From Deinococcus roseus (GTDB lineage: Bacteria; Deinococcota; Deinococci; Deinococcales; Deinococcaceae), in NCBI RefSeq assembly GCF_014646895.1, contig NZ_BMOD01000001.1, positions 367,172 through 431,171 on the forward strand: 64,000 nt of DNA, in the 5' to 3' direction. This document shows positions 27,146 to 35,344 of the stretch, piece by piece; the stretch's first letter is position 1; each line of letters starts with the position of its first letter. Below the pieces are notes generated by a model. That model saw only the letters and a program-made list of their open reading frames with translations. It did not search any database and was not told the DNA's origin. The position numbers and the translations under genes are program-made.

Positions 27146-28365
27146 GTGTAAACCTCCCAGAGTTGCAAAGCCAGATCCTGCAGGGCTTTTTCGAGTTCAA
27201 GCATGTTTTGCTGTTCTTTAAGCACCTGAGACTGCACCTGCAGCACAGCTGTTTCACTGACCAGTCCCTGATTCAGTCTGATTTTTTCCTGCTCTACAGC
27301 GGCCTCACTGAGCTGCAAAACCTGTTTTGAAAGGTCCAGCAGTTCCTGGTTTTGCTGCAACTGCATACGCAAATCTGCTCTGAACAGTTGCAACTGTTGT
27401 TGCTGGTCTCGCAGGGTGTCCAGGGTCAACTGCAATTGCTGGTTGTTCAAATCTTGCTGTCCTGTACGTGTAAAATCCAGGCCAAATCGGGCAGACAGTT
27501 TAAGACCCCAGGATTCAGGGGAAGCAGGGCTGTTGAAGCCATACCCATATTCCAGATGGGTGTCCAGGTTCTGGTTGATGCTGCCAGAAAGGCTGCTGTG
27601 CCCGTTGCTGTAACTGGCTCCCAGAGAGACCTCTGGCCACTGCTGCAGGTTCAATTTCTGTCCTTTGAGTTGCAGTTCAAACACCTGTTGCTGGGTTTTC
27701 AGCACTTCAGAGGTTTCTGCAGAGGTTGTTTCTGGTGGGAGGGGCAGTTCTGTGGGCACTTCTGGGGCGGTGAGTTTCAACCTTTGCAAATCCGCGAGGG
27801 ATTTTTTCAGGCCCACCTGTTGCTGCCTGAGCTGCAATTCAGCCCGATTGACCAGCAAAGCAGCATTTTTCACCTGCTGTTCTGTCAGGGCACCCAGCTG
27901 GAAACGGGCCTGCCTGGATTTCAGTTCAAGCTGCTGGGTTCTGAGGTCCAGTTCGGCCTGTGCTGCGGAGAGTTTGTTTTTGCGGTAGGTCCATTCGGTT
28001 TGCAGCAGATCTTTCAGGGTGCGAATGCGGGTTTCGATCAGCTGGGTTTGCAGGCCCTGAACTTCCAGGTCCAGTTGCCTGCGTTGCTGTGAAGCAGAGA
28101 TCCAGCCATAAGTGATTTCTGCTCCCACGCTGCCCGTCCATTCCTGCTGAGCGGTGATGGGATCTGGGGCAGATCCTGCGTCCCCTTTCAAGGCGAGATC
28201 GGGAACCAGTCCAGGTGCATTTTTTTTCAATGCGGTTTCTTTAAGCTGAATTTGCAGGGTCTGAACTGCGGGCTGGACCTCCACCCCTTGCAGCAATTCT
28301 GGCAATGGGGTGGCCTGGGCCAAGGTGAACAGGCTCAGTGCAAGGGTGAGCATCCATCTGTGCAT
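27121..28365 (-). CDS. TolC-family outer envelope protein (first gene of efflux operon)
   Basis: 414 residues: signal peptide (LALSLFTLAQA), then helical hairpins with many Gln/Leu repeats (for example ELDLRTQQLELKSRQARFQLGALTEQQVKNAALLVNRAEL) and short strands around YSNGHSSLSGSINQN, typical of TolC outer-envelope channels. AGAAGGAGG precedes the start. It leads the operon and lies just downstream of a perfect 8-6-8 inverted repeat (28392-28413). Deinococcus has an outer membrane-like layer without LPS, so TolC-type channels are expected. Substrate unknown. Confidence 0.85.
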   Translation of the reverse strand: MHRWMLTLALSLFTLAQATPLPELLQGVEVQPAVQTLQIQLKETALKKNAPGLVPDLALKGDAGSAPDPITAQQEWTGSVGAEITYGWISASQQRRQLDLEVQGLQTQLIETRIRTLKDLLQTEWTYRKNKLSAAQAELDLRTQQLELKSRQARFQLGALTEQQVKNAALLVNRAELQLRQQQVGLKKSLADLQRLKLTAPEVPTELPLPPETTSAETSEVLKTQQQVFELQLKGQKLNLQQWPEVSLGASYSNGHSSLSGSINQNLDTHLEYGYGFNSPASPESWGLKLSARFGLDFTRTGQQDLNNQQLQLTLDTLRDQQQQLQLFRADLRMQLQQNQELLDLSKQVLQLSEAAVEQEKIRLNQGLVSETAVLQVQSQVLKEQQNMLELEKALQDLALQLWEVYTWYPQNGK

Positions 28366-28391
28366 GTCATTTGCATCCTCCTTCTGTATAT

Positions 28392-28413
28392 GTGTACTAC
28401 ATCACTAGTACAC
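28392..28413. promoter_or_regulatory. 22-bp inverted-repeat operator in efflux/trmFO divergent region
   Basis: GTGTACTA (28392-28399) and TAGTACAC (28406-28413) form a perfect inverted repeat with a CATCAC spacer. It lies between the A/T-rich promoter sequence and the ribosome site of the efflux operon. A second, overlapping repeat CACTAT/ATAGTG spans 28411-28430. The half-site recurs as AGTACACTA at 28491-28499, in the trmFO -10 region. Confidence 0.7.
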
Positions 28414-28492
28414 TATCAATATATATAGTGAGCTGCTTTTTTGCAACAGGTGAAATCTGCTTCCATGCACACCCTCTGCCCAGAAAAACCAG

Positions 28493-28498
28493 TACACT
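28493..28498 (+). promoter_or_regulatory. -10 box TACACT giving a leaderless trmFO transcript
   Basis: TACACT ends 7 bases before the GTG at 28506, so the first transcribed base should be at or next to the start codon. There is no ribosome binding site. Confidence 0.65.
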
Positions 28499-28505
28499 AC
28501 CAACT

Positions 28506-29813
28506 GTGAAAAGCATCAGCATCATCGGCGCAGGACTCAGTGGATCAGAAGCCGCACTGGCCGCGGCCAGACTCGGGGTGCAGGTCCACCTGTACGAAAT
28601 GCGTCCTGTCAAAATGACCCCTGCCCACCACACGGGCAACTTTGCAGAACTGGTCTGCTCCAACAGCCTGGGTGGAGAGGGCAACACCAATGCCAAGGGC
28701 CTCCTGCAGGCAGAAATTGCCCATGCAGGCAGCCTGATCATGGAAGCCGCAAAGCTTTCCAGGGTTCCTGCCGGGGGTGCGCTGGCTGTGGCCCGTGAGG
28801 GTTTCAGCGAATACATCACCGAACAGGTGAAAAACCACCCTCTGATACAGGTGCACAGCGAAGAAGTCACCCGGGTTCCCGACGGCATCGTGGTGCTGGC
28901 CAGTGGCCCTCTGACTTCAGACGCTCTGGCAGAAGACCTCAAAAGGTACACCGACGGAGAGCACCTGTCTTTTTATGATGCTGCCGCTCCAGTCATCTCT
29001 TTTGACAGCATCAACCTGGACATTGCCTACCGCAAAGGGCGCTACGACCAGGAAGCGGATTACATCAACTGCCCCATGGACCGGGAACAGTACGACCACT
29101 GGTACAACACCATCCAGGAAGCGCGCCAGCACACCCCCCACGACTGGGAAAAACTGGAGTTCTTTGAAGGCTGCATGCCCATCGAGGAAATTGCAAGGCG
29201 CGGCAAGGACACCCCCCGGTTTGGTCCCATGAAACCCAGAGGGCTGCACAACCCCCGCACAGACCGTGAGCCTTACGCCGTGGTGCAACTGCGGCAGGAA
29301 GACCACGATGGCCGCATGTGGAGCCTGGTGGGATTTCAGACCGGTCTGAAATGGGGCGACCAGAAACTGATGGTCCAGAGCATCCCTGGTCTGGAAGAAG
29401 CAGACATCGTGCGTTACGGGGTGATGCACCGCAACACCTACCTGTGTGCCCCCAGAGTCCTGCACAACACCCTGCAACTGCGTGCCGATCCAGAGAAACT
29501 GGTGGCAGGGGTGCTGGCTGGCACCGAAGGTTATCTGGAAAGTGCCGCCACCGGATGGCTCGCTGGAACCAATGCAGCACGGCTGGCCCTGGGTCTGGAA
29601 CCCATCTGCCCTCCCGAAGAAAGCATGCTCGGCGGTCTGGTGCGTTACCTCGCCAGTGCCAATCCCAAAGGTTTCCAGCCCATGAACACCAACTGGGCCC
29701 TGGTGCCAGAGTTCACCATTGAAGGCCGCAAGAAGCTGGGCAAACGGGAAAAGCGTCCCCTGATGTTTGACCGTGGCCTGAACGCCTTCAAAGCCTGGCA
29801 CAGCCAGCTCTGA
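28506..29813 (+). CDS. trmFO: tRNA (m5U54) methyltransferase TrmFO, folate/FAD-dependent
   Basis: Methylates U54 of the tRNA T-loop using methylenetetrahydrofolate and FADH2. 435 residues from GTG 28506; FAD-binding GAGLSGSEAA at residues 8-17, Cys51 (ELVCSNSLGG) and Cys223 (FFEGCMPIEE), which match the catalytic cysteines 53 and 226 of the Bacillus enzyme. The C-terminal insert with PRGLHNPRTDREPYAVVQLRQED is typical. An in-frame extension upstream exists but overlaps the promoter and has no family match. The gene appears leaderless and diverges from the efflux operon. Confidence 0.96.
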   Translation: MKSISIIGAGLSGSEAALAAARLGVQVHLYEMRPVKMTPAHHTGNFAELVCSNSLGGEGNTNAKGLLQAEIAHAGSLIMEAAKLSRVPAGGALAVAREGFSEYITEQVKNHPLIQVHSEEVTRVPDGIVVLASGPLTSDALAEDLKRYTDGEHLSFYDAAAPVISFDSINLDIAYRKGRYDQEADYINCPMDREQYDHWYNTIQEARQHTPHDWEKLEFFEGCMPIEEIARRGKDTPRFGPMKPRGLHNPRTDREPYAVVQLRQEDHDGRMWSLVGFQTGLKWGDQKLMVQSIPGLEEADIVRYGVMHRNTYLCAPRVLHNTLQLRADPEKLVAGVLAGTEGYLESAATGWLAGTNAARLALGLEPICPPEESMLGGLVRYLASANPKGFQPMNTNWALVPEFTIEGRKKLGKREKRPLMFDRGLNAFKAWHSQL

Positions 29814-29836
29814 CCAGCCCATCTGTGGAACCAGCA

Positions 29837-29864
29837 AAAATCCCCCGAAAGGGGGATTTTGCTT
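29837..29864. terminator. Intrinsic terminator between trmFO and S8 protease
   Basis: AAAATCCCCC (29837-29846), GAAA tetraloop, GGGGGATTTT (29851-29860). It is symmetrical and can serve both convergent genes. Confidence 0.9.
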
Positions 29865-29887
29865 GAGGAAAGGTGTCGAGTTGCAGG

Positions 29888-31315
29888 TTAAGGAAGGCTC
29901 TTGGCAGAGTTGACGGCTGCGTAGGCATCCACCAGACCCTTGCCGCATCCCACATTGCAGGTGCTGTGGGTGATGGGTTTTGCAGTGTTCTTGAGGATGG
30001 TTTCCACCTGTGCAGGGGTGATGGTGGGTTTCACAGCGTACATCAGGCTGACCAGACCCGACACGTGGGGGGTGGCCATGCTGGTGCCCTGGTAGAAGGT
30101 GTAGTTGTAGCTGCTTCCGGTGCTGTTCAGCAGCGTGGAGAGGATGCCGTCCACATAACCGTCGCCATCACGGTCAATCTGGCCGCTGGCATCGTCGGTT
30201 TCGCCACCAGGAGCAGCGATGTCCACGGTGGTGCCGTAGTTGGAGTACCAGGCGCGACCTCCATCTTTGCGGGTGGCGGCCACAGCAATCACGTTGGCAC
30301 AGTTGGCAGGGGTGGCTCCAGAAGCGGTTTTGTTGTCGTTTCCGGCAGCGATCACCACAGTCACACCACGGGCCACAGCATCATTGATGGCGCTCTGGTA
30401 GGTGGAGGGGCAGGAGGTCCCGGTGTAAGCCCCCAGGCTCATGCTGATCACTTTGGCAGGGTTGGGGTTGGTGGGCACGCCAGCCACAGAGATTCCTGCA
30501 GCCCAGCGGATGGAATCAGCAATGTCGGTGGTGGTGCCGCCGCATTTGCCCAGCACACGCAGGGCGCTGATTCTGGCGTTCCAGTTCACGCCAGCCACAC
30601 CCAGGTTGTTGTTGGTGGCTGCTCCAATGGTGCCTGCCACGTGGGTGCCGTGCCAGGAGTTGGGGTAGTTGGAGCCGTTGCAGACCCCGCCATCCCCCAC
30701 ATCGGTGGGATCGCTGTCGCGACCGTTGCCATCTTTTGCAGCTGTAGCGCTGGAAATGAAGTCATATCCCGTCACCCATCTGCCTGCAAGGTCAGGATGG
30801 TTGGTCTTGCCGGTGTCAATCACGGCCACCACAGGGCTGCCCACCCCGGTGGTCACATTCCAGGCGTTGGGAAGGTTCATCTGGCGCATGTCCCACTGGT
30901 GCTGGGCATAGTAGGTGTCGTTGGGGACAGCGTTGGCATGCATGATAAAGTTGGGTTCGGCATATTCCACGTTGCTATGGGCACGCAGTTTCTCAATGGC
31001 AGCCAGGGTGGCTTTGCCTGATGCACTCTCAGAGGTGGTCACTTGCAGGTCCAGACCCTGCTTGGAGACGCCATCCAGTTTCAACACCACTTCTCCTCCG
31101 CTGAGGGTGCGGTCCACACTGGCATTCACGCCCAGTTTGCTGATGCCCTGGGTGCTGACATTTTCTTTGAATTTGACGATCACTTCGCCAGGCACGAATT
31201 CAGCTTTGCTGTCCAGCGTCATGGACTGAGCGGTGTCCACACTGGGGGTGACAGAACTGGAGCAGGCGGCGAGCAGGGCAGTGAGAACAACAACTCCGAT
31301 TTGCAGTTTGCGCAT
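29888..31315 (-). CDS. Secreted subtilisin-like serine protease, lipoprotein (S8 family)
   Basis: 475 residues from ATG 31315, preceded by GGGAGGGA; the upstream in-frame GTG/TTG starts are outside the promoter-proximal leader and are rejected. The signal peptide ends in a lipobox (TALLAAC, Cys18). Residues 35-125 form an I9-type propeptide (PGEVIVKFKE...VEYAEPNF). The catalytic triad is Asp167 (VVAVIDTG), His222 (HGTHVAGT) and Ser412 (GTSMATPHVSG), all intact. Several cysteine pairs suggest disulfides. It should be a surface-anchored protease for protein turnover or nutrition. Confidence 0.94.
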   Translation of the reverse strand: MRKLQIGVVVLTALLAACSSSVTPSVDTAQSMTLDSKAEFVPGEVIVKFKENVSTQGISKLGVNASVDRTLSGGEVVLKLDGVSKQGLDLQVTTSESASGKATLAAIEKLRAHSNVEYAEPNFIMHANAVPNDTYYAQHQWDMRQMNLPNAWNVTTGVGSPVVAVIDTGKTNHPDLAGRWVTGYDFISSATAAKDGNGRDSDPTDVGDGGVCNGSNYPNSWHGTHVAGTIGAATNNNLGVAGVNWNARISALRVLGKCGGTTTDIADSIRWAAGISVAGVPTNPNPAKVISMSLGAYTGTSCPSTYQSAINDAVARGVTVVIAAGNDNKTASGATPANCANVIAVAATRKDGGRAWYSNYGTTVDIAAPGGETDDASGQIDRDGDGYVDGILSTLLNSTGSSYNYTFYQGTSMATPHVSGLVSLMYAVKPTITPAQVETILKNTAKPITHSTCNVGCGKGLVDAYAAVNSAKSLP

Positions 31316-31379
31316 ACAACATCCCTCCCTGTGCCCTCTCGGGCACAACTTTCGAACTCGGTTCAGATTGATGAAAAGG

Positions 31380-31408
31380 GTTATACCTTTCTGAGTGTTT
31401 GCTGTCAA
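31380..31408 (-). promoter_or_regulatory. Promoter of the S8 protease
   Basis: On the minus strand, -35 TTGACA (31403-31408) and -10 TATAAC (31380-31385) with a 17-base spacer, about 60 bases upstream of the ATG. This is the best sigma-70 type promoter seen in the window. Confidence 0.85.
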
Positions 31409-31925
31409 TCAGGTCAGTTTTGGTCAGAGAAGTGTAATGATATGCATTTTTTGGACCCGGTTGATCTTTATCTTGTATACAGACATGGGTGGTCTCGAGC
31501 CACAGGCGCATATCAGAAGAAGTGAGTGAATATTTATTCCGATTTGAGAGGTATTATTGAACCGCTTTACCGATATATTTGTATAGACAAATTCTCTTTT
31601 AAATTTTTCAAAGAAAATAGGGTTTCGCAGACTTGGCTTTCTGAACGTCTTTTTTCTCAAAAGACTTCAAAATTTATCAAAACATCAGAAAATCTTCAGC
31701 CAGTCGAGGTGCTGCAGATTGTTTGACCAGAGAACATAAGTATTCACCCCAATCCCATCCTGAGCAAATCATGCAACCTTATATATGTATGCAAATTTCC
31801 TATTGATCATAAATCTATCTGGGATAAGTCGATTTTTACCATCTGAAAATACCGAGAAGTAGAAAAAATACGGTAAAATCTCTCCAAGTGGCATTTTTCG
31901 GTTTGGTGCGTTAGGATTGGAGTTT
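31409..31925. other. AT-rich intergenic region, no supported gene
   Basis: About 500 bases, distinctly richer in A and T than the surrounding genes, especially 31500-31890. Short frames on both strands (31526-31726 plus, 31424-31660 minus) are Lys/Phe/Ile-rich, overlap each other, and have no family match. At the right end, TAAAAT (31874-31879) is a likely -10 for the methyltransferase gene. Confidence 0.6.
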
Positions 31926-32867
31926 GTGTCTGACCTTGCTTCACTTCTGACCCGGGCCTGGAACCACAGAAAAGCCCTGCAGCTTTTCTCACACACCACT
32001 TTCTTTCGTGCCCTGCACCTTGCAGAGCATCCGGGCATGACCCTGGATGTGGTGGACCAGGTGGGCATCCTCAGCCTGTACCAGTCTTTTTCTGAGCAGG
32101 AAGAGCAGGAGGTGTTCAGAACCATCCAGCAGGTGCTGCCACTGGACACGCTTTACCTGAAGCGCAGACCCGTGGAAGCCCGCCATGTGTCCAACACCAG
32201 CAGAGACTGGCTCAGCCCTGAAGATCCTGTGTGGGGACCTGCCAGACCTGAGCTGATTGGGCTGGAACAGGATGTGAAATACCTGTTCAGGCCGGGCTCT
32301 GACCTCAGTGTGGGGCTCTTTGCAGACATGCGACTGGCCAGGCAGTGGGTGCGTGAACATGCACCAGAAAAAGTGCTCAACACCTTCAGTTACACCTGTG
32401 GGTTTGGCCTGAATGCAGCCCTGGGAGGCAGCACCACCGTAAAGAATGTGGATGCCAGCCGTAAAGTTCTGGAATGGGGTCAGGAGAACTACAGCCTGAA
32501 TGGTCTGACCACTGACCCTCTGGACTTCATTTATGGAGATGTGCAGGAATGGTTGAAGCGTTTCCGAAAACGCCAGGACCCGTTTGATCTGGTCATCCTG
32601 GATCCACCCAGTTTTTCCAGAGGCAAACAGGGCATCTGGAAAGCCGAAACCCACTATGGCCAACTTGTACAGGAGGCTCTGCCATTGCTAAGCAGAGGGG
32701 GCATGGTGCTTGCCTGCTGCAACCATGCTGGCATTTCTATGAAGGACTTCAAACAGCAGATCCGCAAAGACAACCCCGCCCTGAAATTTCATCAGAGCCT
32801 GCCTGTGGCGCCTGATTTCCCTTCACAGCAAGAAAGCCACCTGAAGATCACCCTCTGGGGCCAGTGA
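31926..32867 (+). CDS. RlmI-like class I rRNA methyltransferase
   Basis: About 313 residues from GTG 31926 (AGGA 9 bases upstream; a TTG at 31917 is the alternative). The SAM-binding core is VLNTFSYTCGFGLNAALGG, then KNVDASRKVLEWGQENYSLNGL (acidic loop), and the catalytic DLVILDPPSFSRG, which is the motif of RlmI/RlmK-type 23S rRNA C5-cytosine or N7-guanine methyltransferases. The N-terminal PUA domain of RlmI is not evident, so the exact target base is uncertain. It stands alone between the AT-rich gap and a YtxJ-like gene. Confidence 0.82.
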   Translation: MSDLASLLTRAWNHRKALQLFSHTTFFRALHLAEHPGMTLDVVDQVGILSLYQSFSEQEEQEVFRTIQQVLPLDTLYLKRRPVEARHVSNTSRDWLSPEDPVWGPARPELIGLEQDVKYLFRPGSDLSVGLFADMRLARQWVREHAPEKVLNTFSYTCGFGLNAALGGSTTVKNVDASRKVLEWGQENYSLNGLTTDPLDFIYGDVQEWLKRFRKRQDPFDLVILDPPSFSRGKQGIWKAETHYGQLVQEALPLLSRGGMVLACCNHAGISMKDFKQQIRKDNPALKFHQSLPVAPDFPSQQESHLKITLWGQ

Positions 32868-32928
32868 ATCCATGAAAGACCAGCTTGCCCATTGAAACCC
32901 TCCTAACAGTATGAAACCCTGTACGGGT

Positions 32929-32934
32929 TACACT
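32929..32934 (+). promoter_or_regulatory. -10 box TACACT for leaderless YtxJ-like gene
   Basis: TACACT ends 7 bases before the ATG at 32942; no ribosome site. An inverted repeat AACCC (32915-32919) / GGGTT (32925-32929) abuts it. Confidence 0.6.
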
Positions 32935-32941
32935 GTTGGGT

Positions 32942-33565
32942 ATGCAATTGGTTCCCCTCACCACCCCCGAAGAAGTCGATGCCTTTCTCTCTGAGCACCC
33001 TGTGTCTGCCATTTTCAAAGCTGGCACTTGCCACAAAACCATGCAGGGTTTCAGCGTGGTGGAACAGTTTCTCAAGCAGCGTGATCTGCCTGTGGGATTC
33101 ATCCGCGTTGTGGACTGGCGTCCGGCCAGCAACCATGTGGCATCCCTGACCCAGATCACCCACCACAGCCCACAGTTCATTGTCTTCAAAGACCAGAAAG
33201 CTGTCTTCGATGTGGACAACTGGGACATCACACCTGAAGCCCTGGGACCTGTCTTTGAAGAGTACGTTCCTGAGCGTCAGGATCAGGCCGGAGAGGTCAA
33301 GGGCAACCTCACGCCTTACATTGACCTGACCGAGCGTTTCCTGAAGGGCGAACTGACCCCCTACCAGTACCAGACCTACTTCACCGACACCTTCCGTGAC
33401 GATGGTTCCCTGCGCTCCAAGCAGGAATTTGAACTGCTGAGCCGCATGTTCGGTGATCCTGATGCTTACCACGGTGGTTTGCACTCCCTGGGCAACCCCA
33501 CCCAGGACGACACCATGAAAGAACGTGCTGCTGAACTGCTCGAAGCCCTCAAAGCGCTTTCCTGA
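32942..33565 (+). CDS. YtxJ/BrxC-like monothiol protein with extra C-terminal domain
   Basis: 207 residues from ATG 32942. Residues 1-110 follow the YtxJ (BrxC) thioredoxin-like fold, with a single cysteine in FKAGTCHKTMQGF (Cys30) where the family has T-x-C-P-I/T, then FIRVVDWRPASNHVASL...SPQFIVFKDQKAVFDVDNWDIT. YtxJ proteins are linked to bacillithiol chemistry as monothiol bacilliredoxins. Residues 115-207 are an extra domain (TPYIDLTERFLKGELTPYQYQTYFTDTF) of unknown function, absent from Bacillus YtxJ (about 108 residues). The gene is probably leaderless and ends in a strong terminator. Confidence 0.75.
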   Translation: MQLVPLTTPEEVDAFLSEHPVSAIFKAGTCHKTMQGFSVVEQFLKQRDLPVGFIRVVDWRPASNHVASLTQITHHSPQFIVFKDQKAVFDVDNWDITPEALGPVFEEYVPERQDQAGEVKGNLTPYIDLTERFLKGELTPYQYQTYFTDTFRDDGSLRSKQEFELLSRMFGDPDAYHGGLHSLGNPTQDDTMKERAAELLEALKALS

Positions 33566-33591
33566 GCTGTCCTGCAAAGCAGATCAAATTC

Positions 33592-33618
33592 AACCCTCCA
33601 GACACCTGGAGGGTTTTT
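33592..33618. terminator. Intrinsic terminator after YtxJ-like gene
   Basis: AACCCTCCAG (33592-33601), ACAC loop, CTGGAGGGTT (33606-33615), then T's. Confidence 0.9.
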
Positions 33619-33664
33619 CATGAACCATGTGATGAATCAAAAACGCTTTTTCTTTGTGCCCTTT

Positions 33665-33692
33665 GCTGAAAGCTGATGGCTGACCGCTGAAC
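33665..33692. repeat. Heptad tandem repeat, GCTGANN x4
   Basis: Units GCTGAAA, GCTGATG, GCTGACC, GCTGAAC in tandem, directly downstream of panB. It is related to the repeats at 15418 and 49400. Confidence 0.8.
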
Positions 33693-33695
33693 GCT

Positions 33696-34523
33696 TCAGT
33701 ACAGCCTGCTGAGCACTTCTTCTTTCATGGTGAAGCTGTGTTCTGGACCAGGAAAACTTCCATTTTTAACATCCTGCACATAGTTCTGAATGGCTTCTGT
33801 TCCCAGCTTGGCCATCTGGGCGTACTGTTTGACGAACTTGGGGGTAAAACGGTCAAAGAGGCCCAGCAGATCGTGGTACACCAGCACCTGACCATCGGTG
33901 TGGGGGCCTGCCCCGATGCCAATGGTGGGCACTTTCAGGCGCTCGGAAATTTTCTGGGCCAGAGGCGCAGGAATGGCTTCCAGCACCACCATGAATGCTC
34001 CTGCATCTGCCACGGCCTGGGCATCCCGCATGATCTGCTGGGCGTCCTGCACGGTTTTTCCCTGCACCTTGAAGCCTCCCAGGTTGACCGCCGTCTGAGG
34101 GGTGAGCCCCACATGGGCCACCACAGGTATCCCCGACTGGGAAAGGTGCCGGACGATGGGGGTGACCTCCTCTCCTCCTTCAATTTTCACGGCATCTGCT
34201 CCAGTTTCACGGATCAGGTGAACCGCGTTGCGCAGGGCATCGGTGAGTCCAGTCTGCACGGTTCCGAAGGGCATGTCCACCACAATGAAGGTTTCCCTGG
34301 CTCCGCGCTTGACAGCACGGGTGTGGTGGATCATGTCCTGCATGGTTACAAAAACGGTGGATTCGTAGCCAAGAACCACCATTCCCAGACTGTCTCCCAC
34401 CAGGATGAGGTCCACACCAGCAGCTTCGGCCATCACAGCTCCAGCGTAATCGTAAGCGGTGAGCATCACGATTTTCTGTTTTCCCTGCATGGCTTCAAAA
34501 TCAGGCACTGTGTACTTGGGCAT
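33696..34523 (-). CDS. panB: 3-methyl-2-oxobutanoate hydroxymethyltransferase (ketopantoate hydroxymethyltransferase)
   Basis: First committed step of pantothenate and coenzyme A synthesis: transfers a hydroxymethyl group from methylene-THF to alpha-ketoisovalerate. 275 residues, TIM barrel, with MLTAYDYAGAVMAEAAGVDLILVGDSLGMV (metal-binding Asp in GDSLG), VVDMPFG, KIEGG, GHVGLTPQ-like AHVGLTPQTAV and IGIGAGPHTDGQVLVYHDLLG. Complete and unaltered. A -10 box TAAAAT (minus strand, 34530-34535) ends 6 bases before the ATG and there is no ribosome site, so it seems leaderless. No other pan gene is nearby. Confidence 0.96.
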   Translation of the reverse strand: MPKYTVPDFEAMQGKQKIVMLTAYDYAGAVMAEAAGVDLILVGDSLGMVVLGYESTVFVTMQDMIHHTRAVKRGARETFIVVDMPFGTVQTGLTDALRNAVHLIRETGADAVKIEGGEEVTPIVRHLSQSGIPVVAHVGLTPQTAVNLGGFKVQGKTVQDAQQIMRDAQAVADAGAFMVVLEAIPAPLAQKISERLKVPTIGIGAGPHTDGQVLVYHDLLGLFDRFTPKFVKQYAQMAKLGTEAIQNYVQDVKNGSFPGPEHSFTMKEEVLSRLY

Positions 34524-34636
34524 GGTTTTATTTTACGCAGTCCAAAACTGGTGTATCCAATCTGTTGCGTGAAGTAAACCAAAAACACCTCCCTTTTCAG
34601 GAAGGTGCGGGTTGTTTTGCCCCAAAAACAGCAAAA

Positions 34637-35116
34637 TCAGGTGTTGGGCACCCCGTAATAATGCATCACCAGGTAAATCACCCATCCGGTCACAGCCACA
34701 TAAATCCAGACTGGCACCGTCCAGCGGGCCCACATGCGGTGCTGGCTGAAATACTTGCCTGGGCCTTTCTCTCTGGAACGGTCCAGACGGCCATCTGCCA
34801 GCTTGCGTCCGATCAGGGCATTGCGCACCGCCATGATGGCCAGAGGACCGTTGGCCGCAGCCAGGATGCTGTGGGTGATCAGAATGAAAAAGTACAGGTT
34901 GGCGTATTCGGGTGGACCGGCATATTTCATGCCTGCGCCCAGAGCGAGTTTGGTCAGGTAAAGCACCAGAAAAACCACGGCCAGTCCGCAGGCCGTGAGC
35001 ATGGCATTCATGTGCTGCTCTTTGCGGTCCGTTTTGATGAAGTACACCCCGAGGCCAAGGGCCACCCCGCTGAGCACAATGAACACCACAGACAATTCTG
35101 AAACGAGTTCCCCCAC
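34637..35116 (-). CDS. DUF420 family membrane protein (YozB/CtaM-like)
   Basis: 159 residues, four membrane helices. The core HMNAMLTACGLAVVFLVLYLTKL ... ILITHSILAAANGPLAIMAVRNAL ... HRMWARWTVPVWIYVAVTGWVIYLVMHYY carries the conserved histidines of DUF420. In firmicutes members of this family lie next to or within cta operons and are needed for cytochrome oxidase maturation (CtaM of Staphylococcus). It diverges from ctaA here, supporting a role in oxidase assembly. The start is a GTG at 35116 with AGGAGG at the right distance. Confidence 0.85.
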   Translation of the reverse strand: MGELVSELSVVFIVLSGVALGLGVYFIKTDRKEQHMNAMLTACGLAVVFLVLYLTKLALGAGMKYAGPPEYANLYFFILITHSILAAANGPLAIMAVRNALIGRKLADGRLDRSREKGPGKYFSQHRMWARWTVPVWIYVAVTGWVIYLVMHYYGVPNT

Positions 35117-35292
35117 TGAAAAAACCTCCTGAAACGGGCCATCACGCTGTATCTAAAGGGCGAAACCCATGGAAATGGCCTAACATGGAACCTGGAGTCT
35201 GCGGAGTTTGCAAGGTTCTGAAGGGCCTTGATGCGTCACATCCGGTCCATGAATCCACCTTTCAGAATAAAAGCTGGAATGAGAGACATCTG

Positions 35293-35306
35293 AGGACAAT
35301 TGTCCT
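35293..35306. promoter_or_regulatory. 14-bp palindrome upstream of ctaA
   Basis: AGGACAATTGTCCT is a perfect palindrome, centred about 30 bases upstream of the ctaA -10 box TAGAAT (35329-35334). A related CAATTG-centred palindrome lies upstream of sco. Confidence 0.5.
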
Positions 35307-35344
35307 GAGTGCGCTTCTGGCGGCTGACTAGAATAGAGGATGTT

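Noticed and set aside
31526..31726. 66-codon plus-strand frame in the AT-rich gap
   Set aside because: No ribosome site or recognisable domain; overlaps an equally unsupported frame on the other strand.
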